From: an uncultured Gammaproteobacteria bacterium
Lineage (GTDB): Bacteria > Pseudomonadota > Gammaproteobacteria > Eutrophobiales > Eutrophobiaceae
Assembly: GCA_958295485.1 (NCBI GenBank)
Contig: OY282354.1
Span: forward strand, 3,434,042 to 3,498,041
Direction of reading: 5' to 3'
DNA: 64,000 nucleotides
Positions 17,261 through 25,454 of this stretch are shown here, one piece after another. A program made the position numbers and the translations under genes. The notes under the pieces were generated by a model. It had not been told where the DNA came from, ran no database searches, and saw only the letters and a list, made by a program, of their open reading frames with translations. Position 1 is the stretch's first letter; each line of letters begins with the position of its first letter.

Positions 17261-18547
17261 TCAGAGTAAATCCAGCAAGCGGACGTAGAGCATTCCAAGG
17301 GCGACCAACTGGTTGCCGAACCACCGGCTGCCGGGAATACGGTAGTGTTTAACCCTGTCAAATACGTCAAGCCGCTCACAGGTACCGGCAATCGCATCGG
17401 CCAGCACCTGACCGGCCAGGTGCGTGACATTCACCCCATGACCAGAGTATCCCTGGGCATAAAAGATATTTTTATCCAGCCGGCCGATATGGGGAATGCG
17501 GTTGATCACAATGCCGATTTTGCCTCCCCAGGCATATTCGATTTTCATGTTTTTCAGCTGTGGAAATATTTTGATCATCCTGGGAAATATGGATTTTTCG
17601 ATGCTGCGTGGTTCCCGTCCGGAATAATTGCACCTGCCGCCGAACAGCAACCGTTTGTCCGCGCTCAACCTGAAATAATCGACGGCATAATTCGAGTCGC
17701 AGACGGCCAGGTCAAGGGGATTTATTTCCTGGGCCAACTCAGCAGGCAAGGCCTCGGTGGCGATAATGAAGCTCCCCGCCGGGAATACGATGCCGCCGAG
17801 GCGACGCGCTTCCAGTGAGTGATAGACATTGCCGGCCAGTATCACGAAATCGCATTTAACCTCACCCCGTTCCGTACGCACTCTTGGTTTGCCGCCGTGG
17901 TCAATGCTGATGACCGGGGAACGCTCAAATATAGCCGCGCCCTGGCGCATCGCCGCCACCGCCTCGCCAATACACAGGTTCAAGGGGTGCAAATGGCCGT
18001 TGGCCATGTTGATCAGGCCGCCTCTATAGGCTTTCGTTCCCAATACATCCTCCATTTCCTCTTTCGGCGCTAACCTGACTTCATGGGGGAAATCCATTCG
18101 TTGCAGAAACTCGTATTCTTCCTGCAAGTCCCGCATGTGCCGCGGCTTGATGGCGACATCCATGTAGCCGAACTTGAGATCACAGTTGATGGCGTATTTC
18201 TCGATGCGTTGCCTGATGATTTCGTGGCCGGCCCAGCGCATGTTCCAGACCAGGTCGGATATGTCCTTATCCTGAAATTTTTTCAGGCGGCGCTCACCGC
18301 TGAAGCCGCCTATCAGCTGGCCGCCGTTACGTCCGGAGCCCCCCCAACCTATGCGATTTGCCTCGAGAACGCTGACTTTATAGCCCCGTTCGGCAAGTTG
18401 GAGCGCTGCAGAAATACCGGTAAAACCACCGCCGATGACACAAACATCGCAACTGTTTGCGCCCTCGAGCAGTGGATAGTCCGGACTTTCATTCGCGGTC
18501 GCCGCATAATAGGAGTTGCAATGCGGTTGCGGATACTGGTTCGACAT
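17261..18547 (-). CDS. puuB: Gamma-glutamylputrescine oxidase-like flavoprotein (PuuB)
   Basis: 428 residues of the DAO family. The FAD-binding Rossmann motif is CVIGGGFTGISAALQLAERG (about 36-55), followed by the family segment GWGGSGRNGGQ. The C-terminal GYSGHGVNVTHLAGQ is also typical. PuuB oxidises gamma-glutamylputrescine to the aldehyde with release of ammonia and hydrogen peroxide. It begins one base after the stop of the aminotransferase gene, in the order receptor, puuA, aminotransferase, puuB. Confidence 0.87.
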   Translation of the reverse strand: MSNQYPQPHCNSYYAATANESPDYPLLEGANSCDVCVIGGGFTGISAALQLAERGYKVSVLEANRIGWGGSGRNGGQLIGGFSGERRLKKFQDKDISDLVWNMRWAGHEIIRQRIEKYAINCDLKFGYMDVAIKPRHMRDLQEEYEFLQRMDFPHEVRLAPKEEMEDVLGTKAYRGGLINMANGHLHPLNLCIGEAVAAMRQGAAIFERSPVISIDHGGKPRVRTERGEVKCDFVILAGNVYHSLEARRLGGIVFPAGSFIIATEALPAELAQEINPLDLAVCDSNYAVDYFRLSADKRLLFGGRCNYSGREPRSIEKSIFPRMIKIFPQLKNMKIEYAWGGKIGIVINRIPHIGRLDKNIFYAQGYSGHGVNVTHLAGQVLADAIAGTCERLDVFDRVKHYRIPGSRWFGNQLVALGMLYVRLLDLL

Positions 18548-18548
18548 T

Positions 18549-19934
18549 TCATGAAATACCTAGTTCTTTGGCGGTTAAATCCAGGCATTTGTTGACCAGT
18601 TCGATGAGTTCGTCGATATGTTCTTTAGTCATGATCAAGGGGGGCGAGATGATCATGGCGTCGCGAATGGCGCGCATGACCAGACCGTTATCGAAACAAA
18701 AATCACGGCACATTCGTCCGACCTCGCCGGCGGGCTCGAAAAACTCCCGGGTAGTTTTATTCTTTACCAGTTCCAGCGCGCGGACAAAGCCAACGCCTCT
18801 TGCTTCTCCCACCAGGGGATGCTCCGCCAATTCACCCCAACGCTTCTCAAGGTAGGGGCCGGTGGCGGCTTTGACGTTTTCGATAATCTTTTCATCACGC
18901 AGGAGGGCAATATTCGCCAAGGCCACGGCACAGGCGACGGGGTGGCCGGAGTAGGTGAAACCATGGGCAAATTCCTTACCCTCGGCAATAAATAGATCGG
19001 CCAGTCGATCACCCACCATCACGCCGCCAATGGGCAGGTAACCGGATGACAAGCCCTTGGCTATGGGCATCAAATCCGGTTTCAACCGGTAGTGGTCGGA
19101 CCCGAACCAGGCCCCAAGTCGGCCAAAGCCGCAGATTACCTCGTCCACGATCAGCAACACGTCGTATTCATTGCAAATACGCTGTATTTCAGGCCAATAA
19201 TTTTCGGGGGGAACGATAACGCCGCCGGCGCCTTGAACCGGTTCACCGACGAAGGCTGCAACCCGGTCCGCGCCCAATTCGTTGATTTTTTCCTCCAACC
19301 AGCGCGCCGCCGCCAGACCGAATTGTTCGGGCGACAAATCCCCTCCGTCCCGATACCAGTAAGGCGGGGCGATGTGCGCGATGCCGGGGATGGGCAGGTG
19401 TCCCTGCTCGTGCATTGGTTTCAGTCCGCTTAAACTGGCGGCGCCGATAGTGCTGCCGTGATAGGCGTCATTGCGGCTGATGATCACGTGTTTTTCGGGT
19501 TTCCCCGCCAAGTCCCAATAACGTCGCACCAGCCGGATCACGGTATCATTGGCTTCGGAACCGGAATTCGTGAAAAAAACGTGATTCAAATGTGGCGCCG
19601 TTACGTCCGCAAGTAATTTTGCCAATTCAATCGCGGCAGGGTGGGAGGTCTTGAAAAAACTATTGTAATAGGGCAACTCGAGCAGCTGACGATAAGCCGC
19701 ATCGGCCAGCTCCTTCCTGCCGTAACCCACGTTGACGCACCATAAACCCGCCATGCCGTCCAGCAGCCTTTTTCCGTCGGAATCCCAGATATAAACACCG
19801 TCGGCGCGGGTGATGACCCGGCAACCTTCTTCCGCCAATGCCTTTGTATCCGTAAAAGGATGCAAGTGATGCTCGCGGTCGAAGGCCCGCCAACTAAGCG
19901 TGTCGCTTGCCGGGCGCTCTTTTATCAGACTCAT
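18549..19934 (-). CDS. spuC: Putrescine/polyamine-pyruvate aminotransferase (class III)
   Basis: 461 residues of the PLP-dependent class III family. Visible motifs are NSGSEANDT, the pyridine-binding LLIVDEVICGFGRLG, and the Schiff-base lysine in PIAKGLSSGYLPIGG. The N-terminus (HHLHPFTD) and length fit SpuC-type enzymes that transfer the amino group of putrescine or spermidine to pyruvate. It overlaps the puuA stop by one base. With a gamma-glutamylation branch next door, the cell has two ways to deaminate putrescine; alternatively it is a GABA or other omega-aminotransferase. Confidence 0.87.
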   Translation of the reverse strand: MSLIKERPASDTLSWRAFDREHHLHPFTDTKALAEEGCRVITRADGVYIWDSDGKRLLDGMAGLWCVNVGYGRKELADAAYRQLLELPYYNSFFKTSHPAAIELAKLLADVTAPHLNHVFFTNSGSEANDTVIRLVRRYWDLAGKPEKHVIISRNDAYHGSTIGAASLSGLKPMHEQGHLPIPGIAHIAPPYWYRDGGDLSPEQFGLAAARWLEEKINELGADRVAAFVGEPVQGAGGVIVPPENYWPEIQRICNEYDVLLIVDEVICGFGRLGAWFGSDHYRLKPDLMPIAKGLSSGYLPIGGVMVGDRLADLFIAEGKEFAHGFTYSGHPVACAVALANIALLRDEKIIENVKAATGPYLEKRWGELAEHPLVGEARGVGFVRALELVKNKTTREFFEPAGEVGRMCRDFCFDNGLVMRAIRDAMIISPPLIMTKEHIDELIELVNKCLDLTAKELGIS

Positions 19935-21268
19935 TAAACGTTCAACAGCAAATGTTCGCGTTCCCAGGAACTGATGACCTGGAAAAACGTTTCATATTCG
20001 AGTTCTTTAACGGCAACGTATAGCCGGACAAAGTCTTCGCCTAAAGCGGCGCGTATGGGCACGGATTTTTTCATGAATTTTAATGACGAGTGCAAGTCTC
20101 TCGGCAGGGTAATCGCGCGATCATGGGCGTTATCCTTTAATGGTTTCGTAGGCTCGAGCCGCTCCTTGGCGCCTGATAATCCCGCCGCCAGTGAAGCGGC
20201 AATGGTAAGGTAGGGATTGGTATCGGCCCCGGCGACCCGGTTTTCAACGCGGGTTGCCTGCGCGGGTGACACGGGCACGCGCAACCCGACGGTGCGATTG
20301 TCGAATCCCCAATGGGTATTAATGGGCGCTGTGGAGTACCGCTCGAGGCGCCGGTAGGAATTCACGTTCGGCGCAAAGATCGGCATGGTTGCCGGCAGGT
20401 ATTTTTGCAAACCGGCGATGTAGCTCTTGAACAAGCTGTTGGGCTTGCCATTCTTGCCGGCGAATATATTCTTGCCGGTCCTTTTATCGATAACGCTTTG
20501 ATGCAGGTGCATCGAACTGCCGGGTTGGTTTTGGTGCGGCTTGGCCATGAAGGTGGCATACATATCATGCTTGAAGGCCGCCTCCCGGACCGTTCGTTTG
20601 AACGTGAACACCTGGTCGGCCAGGCTCATGGGGTCGCCGTGGGAGAAGTTGACTTCAAGCTGGGCGATGCCGTCTTCATGGGTGAGTGTTTCTATATCGA
20701 GTTCCTGTTGTTCGGAAAAATCATAGATGGCTTCAACCACGTCCTCGAATTCATTCAAGGCGTCTATGCTGAACGTCCGCCGGGATTGTTCCTGGCGGCC
20801 GGAGCGGCCGACGGGCGGTTCAAGGGGATTATCCGCATCCGTATTGGGTTTAACCAGGTAAAACTCGATCTCAGGCGCGACAACGGGTTCCCAGCCTTGC
20901 TTTTGATACAAGTCGAGGACGCGTTTCAATACATGCCGGGGCGCGATTTCCACGGGGTTGCCGTCAAGATGATAACAATCATGAATGATCTGGGCGGTGG
21001 GGTAAGGCGCCCAGGGTACTTTACGCATTGTTTCCAGGACCGGCCTGGCTTCCATATCGGAATCGGCGGGGTTGATGCTGTCAACATAGTCGGGGTAATC
21101 GCCAGTGATGGTCTGGGCGAACAGTCCTTCAGCGATGCGAATGCCCTTGTCCTCCGAATAGCGTTCCGCCGGCACGAATTTCCCCTTGGCCGTGCCGGCG
21201 ATGTCGGGGATCAGCGCTTCCACCTCTTCAATGGCGTTTTCCCGAAACCATTGCTTGAACGTCGTCAT
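19934..21268 (-). CDS. puuA: Gamma-glutamylputrescine synthetase-like protein (glutamine synthetase family)
   Basis: 444 residues. It has the glutamine-synthetase fold motifs: the N-terminal PDIAGTAKGKFVP, the catalytic-domain EIEFYLV, HEDGIAQLEVNF, PGSSMHLHQS, and RVENRVAGADTNPYL. PuuA ligates glutamate to putrescine with ATP, which protects the amine during oxidation. It is shorter in the regulatory loop than true GlnA. Position directly before the aminotransferase and puuB supports the putrescine assignment. Another gamma-glutamyl acceptor amine is possible. Confidence 0.88.
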   Translation of the reverse strand: MTTFKQWFRENAIEEVEALIPDIAGTAKGKFVPAERYSEDKGIRIAEGLFAQTITGDYPDYVDSINPADSDMEARPVLETMRKVPWAPYPTAQIIHDCYHLDGNPVEIAPRHVLKRVLDLYQKQGWEPVVAPEIEFYLVKPNTDADNPLEPPVGRSGRQEQSRRTFSIDALNEFEDVVEAIYDFSEQQELDIETLTHEDGIAQLEVNFSHGDPMSLADQVFTFKRTVREAAFKHDMYATFMAKPHQNQPGSSMHLHQSVIDKRTGKNIFAGKNGKPNSLFKSYIAGLQKYLPATMPIFAPNVNSYRRLERYSTAPINTHWGFDNRTVGLRVPVSPAQATRVENRVAGADTNPYLTIAASLAAGLSGAKERLEPTKPLKDNAHDRAITLPRDLHSSLKFMKKSVPIRAALGEDFVRLYVAVKELEYETFFQVISSWEREHLLLNV

Positions 21269-21306
21269 GTTTGCCGGCGCCGCGGGCGGCGCAACTGTGA
21301 AAGACC

Positions 21307-23763
21307 TTAATTGAAGTATTTTTTGAAGGTGACGCCGAAGGTGCGCGGCTGGGTGACGCCGAACCGGCGCTTGGCCCAGCGGTTATTGACAAAAGTGATC
21401 CCGCGTTCATCCCAGACATTGTCGACGTAAAAGGATGCGCTCCAGGCGCTACCGTCCAGCCCCATCCTGATGCCTCCCGTGTCGAAAGACTTCTGGATTG
21501 TCGGTGGTGGTGAAGACACTATAGCCTCCAGGGACGCTATCGCGTTAATCGACTCGCCGGTATGGGCGTAATCGAACCGGATCCAGGGTTCGGCCCCTAA
21601 TATCTCCCGCTGGAAGGTATACTGCGCCGACAGGCTGGCCTTCCAGTCCGGCGTAATAGGCAGCCTGTCTCCCTTGTTCGCGTCCAGGGTAAACCCCTGG
21701 AAATCCAGGGAGGCGGATTGAGAAATTCTTGCGTCATTATAGGCGACGATACCGCTGAGGTCCCAGCCTTCAGCCGGCAACCAGGCGAAATCAAACTCGA
21801 AACCATCTATTTTCGCTTCGGGGAAATTGACAATCCCCAGGGAAAATACCAGGGGGTTAGGATCTTCCACCTGTACTTGTATGTTGTCCCAACTCATCTT
21901 GTAAGCGGTAAAATTGGCCCGCAGGCGACCGTCCAGCCAGGTAGTTTTCGCGCCTACCTCAAGGTTCTTCAGCTTATCCGCTTCATAGGTGAGCGGGATG
22001 CCGGAAGCTCGTTTTGACCCGTTGCCGCCGCCACTGCGGAACCCGTGTGAATAAGTGAAATAAACCAGGCTGTCATCAGTATAGCGCCAGGTCAGGTTGA
22101 CCTTGGGCACAAAACCATGATCGAGCTCGGAGACGGATTGATCGGTGACAATGAGATCGGTTGCCTCATCAGGCTCAATGCCGTTTTGTTGCAGGCCGCC
22201 CTGCAGCAGGTTGAATTCGCGATCGACCCGGAACCAGCGACCTCCCGTCGTGATCGTAAAGTTCTCGGTAAAATCGAAACTCATTTCGCCGAAAACGGCG
22301 AATTGCTCGATGGTCTCGTCATAGGCGCCAAAAAACCAGTTGTTGTTGGCGGCCCAGCTACCGGGAGGCAGGCCGTTCAGGGAAGCGGCATCCGGGTTGA
22401 AATCCGGGTTCGGTATTGTCCCGTCATAATCCACGTACCTCGGATTATTGAAATAAACGTTATAGGCCATGTAATAGAATGCCGGGGAGCCGGGTAAGCT
22501 GTCGTTGCCCGAAGCAAACAGGGAGGTTTCCTCGGTGCGATTGTAGAACAGTCCCACCAGCCCGAACCATTTACTGTCGGAGTCGGCGGGCGTCGACAGC
22601 CGCGCTTCCACGGTCCAGCGTTCGTTTTTTATATCGTTGATGGCAAATCCATTCTGTGGGTCGCCGCCGAAGTTGTAGACATCGTAACTGGCGTCATCAA
22701 ACAGTTGATTAAAGGCAAACAAATAATCGGTGCTGTCGGCTTCGTAACGGAACTCGCGATTGAAATACGAGGCATGCAGCAGGCTGTCGGCAAAGCCCAA
22801 CTTGCCCCCCAGGGTAAAACCGAGCTGATACCACTCCTCATCCAGTTTTTCTTCAGCGAAGCGCACTTGCTCCAAGTCGCCCACGCCCTCGTTGGTATCG
22901 CCTAAGCCATCGACCTCGTTGGTATCGCCAAAGCCATCGGCCTCGAGCTCCTGAAACGCCGCCGAGAGGTCCAGGGTCCAATCAGCGTCCGGGGTCCAGC
23001 GCAAGGCGGCCCGGCCGCCCGTGGTCTCGCTGGAGTTGACGTCATCTTCGACCCGGTCTGAATTGGTAAAGGTACCGCCCGGGCTGTTGCCCAGGACATT
23101 ATCGATATACCCGGCCTCTTCCGAATGGAAACCAACCAGGCGTATGGCAAGCTGGTCACTGACCGGAAGGTTGACCATGGCGCTGGCGTCATATCCGGCA
23201 TCGCCGCCGTCAACCTGCGAACCGGAGGCTTCAATCCAGCTATCGAATTCGGTGGTATCCGGCTTGTTGGTAATGATACGCAGGGTGCCCGATTGGGAGG
23301 CATCTCCAAACAAAGTGCCTTGCGGGCCGCTCAAGGCCTCGACGCGTTCAATATCGACCAAGCGCGGGTCCGGGTTGATACCGGCGGCGGTGATGGGTTG
23401 CTCATCCAGGTAGACACCACTTGAGGGGTTTGTGCCGAACTGAATCCCGGAGGCCGCAACGCCGCGAAACACCACCGAGTTGCCGCCCGGTTCCCGCCGG
23501 CCGACGGCGAGCCCCGGAATATACCTGGCATAATCATCCAGGCCCTCAAAACCACGGCGTTCAATTTCATCGGTAGTAAATGCGACGATCGATACAGGGA
23601 TATCCTGCAGGTTTGCCGCGCGCTTGGTGGCGGTAACAACAATTTCTTCCAGCACCTGTTGCGCATCCGCAGCCTGGGCGGTGCCCAGTAATGCCGACAT
23701 CGCGATAGCAAGGGTTTTCTTGCGATTAGGTGGCCGTTGAGACAAAGTCTTTGTTTTCGACAT
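21307..23763 (-). CDS. TonB-dependent receptor (polyamine operon)
   Basis: 818 residues. The signal region is long (MSKTKTLSQRPPNRKKTL then a hydrophobic core). The plug domain carries EEIVVTATKR and VEALSGPQGTLFGDASQSG, and the barrel ends in GVTFKKYFN. Residues near 275-295 contain a short internal duplication of GDTNE. AGGAG precedes the ATG by eight bases. The puuA gene begins 38 bases downstream of its stop, so receptor and polyamine enzymes are probably one transcript. This suggests uptake of a polyamine, a peptide or a polyamine conjugate across the outer membrane. Confidence 0.92.
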   Translation of the reverse strand: MSKTKTLSQRPPNRKKTLAIAMSALLGTAQAADAQQVLEEIVVTATKRAANLQDIPVSIVAFTTDEIERRGFEGLDDYARYIPGLAVGRREPGGNSVVFRGVAASGIQFGTNPSSGVYLDEQPITAAGINPDPRLVDIERVEALSGPQGTLFGDASQSGTLRIITNKPDTTEFDSWIEASGSQVDGGDAGYDASAMVNLPVSDQLAIRLVGFHSEEAGYIDNVLGNSPGGTFTNSDRVEDDVNSSETTGGRAALRWTPDADWTLDLSAAFQELEADGFGDTNEVDGLGDTNEGVGDLEQVRFAEEKLDEEWYQLGFTLGGKLGFADSLLHASYFNREFRYEADSTDYLFAFNQLFDDASYDVYNFGGDPQNGFAINDIKNERWTVEARLSTPADSDSKWFGLVGLFYNRTEETSLFASGNDSLPGSPAFYYMAYNVYFNNPRYVDYDGTIPNPDFNPDAASLNGLPPGSWAANNNWFFGAYDETIEQFAVFGEMSFDFTENFTITTGGRWFRVDREFNLLQGGLQQNGIEPDEATDLIVTDQSVSELDHGFVPKVNLTWRYTDDSLVYFTYSHGFRSGGGNGSKRASGIPLTYEADKLKNLEVGAKTTWLDGRLRANFTAYKMSWDNIQVQVEDPNPLVFSLGIVNFPEAKIDGFEFDFAWLPAEGWDLSGIVAYNDARISQSASLDFQGFTLDANKGDRLPITPDWKASLSAQYTFQREILGAEPWIRFDYAHTGESINAIASLEAIVSSPPPTIQKSFDTGGIRMGLDGSAWSASFYVDNVWDERGITFVNNRWAKRRFGVTQPRTFGVTFKKYFN

Positions 23764-23849
23764 TATATATACTCCTGGTCAAGTCGACTCGGATGACCTG
23801 ACTCTAATAGATTAGCATCTTAATTCAGGTGTTGTGTAAAATGCAAACA

Positions 23850-24312
23850 GTGAACGGTAACAGACCAGACGGGATCAACCGATGGACATAGAGACGCCGA
23901 TAAAATGCCTGGGCCCGGTGGACGTCGAGACATTACGTCATACAGTCCTCTCCCAGGAACGCGAAGTGAACGGTAACAAACCAGACGGGATCAACCGATG
24001 GACATAGAGACGCCGATAAAATGCCTGGGCCCGGTGGACGTCGAAGCATTACGTCATACAGTCCTCTCCCAGGAACGCGAAGTGAACGGTAACAGACCAG
24101 ACGGGATCAACCGATGGACATAGAGACGCCGATAAAATGCCTGGGCCCGGTGGACGTCGAAGCATTACGTCATACAGTCCTCTCCCGGGAACGCGAAGTG
24201 AACGGTAACAGACCAGACGGGATCAACCGATGGACATAGAGATGCCGATAAAATGCCTGGGCCTGGTGGACGTCGAAGCATTACGTCATACAGTCCTCTC
24301 CCAGGAACGCGA
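23850..24312 (+). repeat. Four tandem 116-bp copies of a gene's 5' end
   Basis: Units begin at 23850, 23966, 24082 and 24198. Each holds GTGAACGGTAACA, a start region ATGGACATAGAG and the first 80 or so bases of the hydroxylase gene up to GGAACGCGA. Only the fourth copy runs on into the gene. In the first three, the frame that starts at ATG reads 41 codons and stops at TAG just after the next ATG, because 116 is not a multiple of three. Copies differ by only a few substitutions, so the expansion is recent. Confidence 0.92.
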
Positions 24313-24799
24313 CGCGTGGTATGAGCAGAAATACCGCCAGAAAGAATACGACGTCCACCGTTATACGGAATCCATCGTGATGGTTTTTACCGATGGGTCG
24401 GGCTGGCCGAATATCGAAATAAGCAAGCAACCGGGCTGGAACAAGCTGGCCGACGCAGCAGTGCCCGTGATGCACGACATTGTGGATAAACATTATCCTG
24501 CCGGCGGCGCCATCATCCGCGCCATGGCGGCAAAATTACTCGCCGGCGGAAAAATCAAGCCGCACCGGGATTCACACCCGTCATTTTATCATGGTCATCG
24601 AATCCATATTCCGCTCACGACGAATTCCAGGGTACGGTTCATGCTGGACGGACGCCCATACAAAATGGAAGTCGGCCAGGCTTATGAAATCAACAACCAG
24701 AAGCTGCACAGCGTAATGAACAAGGGAACGGAAGACAGGATCACGTTCATCTTCGACTACGTACCCCCCGACCACGTCAATCGCCCCACCCCCCAATAA
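24230..24799 (+). CDS. Aspartyl/asparaginyl beta-hydroxylase family dioxygenase
   Basis: 189 residues. The Fe(II) and 2-oxoglutarate ligands of the family are visible: His112-x-Asp114 (IKPHRDSH), His160 (NQKLHSV) and Arg170 (TEDRITFIFDY). It would hydroxylate Asp/Asn-type side chains in a protein or small molecule; no substrate is evident. The start is the ATG of the fourth tandem repeat copy, where a weak GGGA site precedes it. It is followed by a dense repeat array. No membrane anchor is seen, unlike some eukaryotic and bacterial relatives. Confidence 0.86.
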   Translation: MDIEMPIKCLGLVDVEALRHTVLSQERDAWYEQKYRQKEYDVHRYTESIVMVFTDGSGWPNIEISKQPGWNKLADAAVPVMHDIVDKHYPAGGAIIRAMAAKLLAGGKIKPHRDSHPSFYHGHRIHIPLTTNSRVRFMLDGRPYKMEVGQAYEINNQKLHSVMNKGTEDRITFIFDYVPPDHVNRPTPQ

Positions 24800-24839
24800 A
24801 ATACCGAACACCCACCACCCCGGCAAAGCCCACCCCTGG

Positions 24840-25405
24840 AAAGATAATTCCAGGACACCCACAAATTCCAGGACACAGCAAATTCCAGCAGCAAATTCCA
24901 GGACAAATTCCAGGACACCCATTAATTCCAGGACAGGGATAATTCCAGGAGATAATTCCAGGACACCCATCAAATTCCAGGCATCATCAAATTCTAGGAC
25001 ACCCATAATTTCAGAGGACATAATTTCAGGACACCCATAATTTCCGATTTGATTTGTGGGTGTCCTAAATTTCTGTCCTTCCCCCTGGATTTTTCCCCTC
25101 CCTGAAATTAATGGGTGTCCTGAATTTCCCTTAATTCCAGGACGCCCATAATTTCCGATTTGATTTGTGGGTGTCCTGAATTTCCCTCTCCGTCAATTTC
25201 CCTGCCCCTGATTTGTGGGTGTCCTGAATTTCCCTCTCCGTCAATTTCCCTGCCCCTGATTTGTGGATGTCCTAAATTTCTCTTCCCTTCCCTGAAATTA
25301 ATGGGTGTCCTGAATTTCCCTAAATTTCTTTCCCCTGAATTTCTGTGGGTGTCCTGAATTTTTTCCTGCTGAATTTCTGTGGGTGTCCTGAATTTTTTTT
25401 ACTGG
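24840..25405. repeat. Array of about 14 GGACACCCA / TGGGTGTCC repeat motifs
   Basis: The region is a dense mosaic of AATTCCAGGACACCCATAA-type motifs. They are mostly in forward orientation from about 24850 to 25035, then mostly in the reverse form GTGGGTGTCCTGAATTTCC from about 25055 to 25395, with one forward copy at about 25138. Spacers of 20-50 bases vary and are themselves partly repeated. The same core flanks the RAYT transposase at 51.2-53.0 kb. No gene is supported in this stretch. Two inverted blocks could pair into a long stem. Confidence 0.85.
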
Positions 25406-25454
25406 ATTCCGGGTCGAGGCCGGAATGACGTGCAGTGAGGGGGAGACGCGGGGG

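Noticed and set aside
20312-21310. 332-codon plus-strand frame opposite the puuA-like gene
   Set aside because: It mirrors a well supported glutamine-synthetase-family gene and shows no domain of its own.
24840-25405. Possible CRISPR or protein-coding repeat region
   Set aside because: Spacing is irregular, orientation switches, and the open frames (for example 25160-25357) exist only because the repeat lacks stops.
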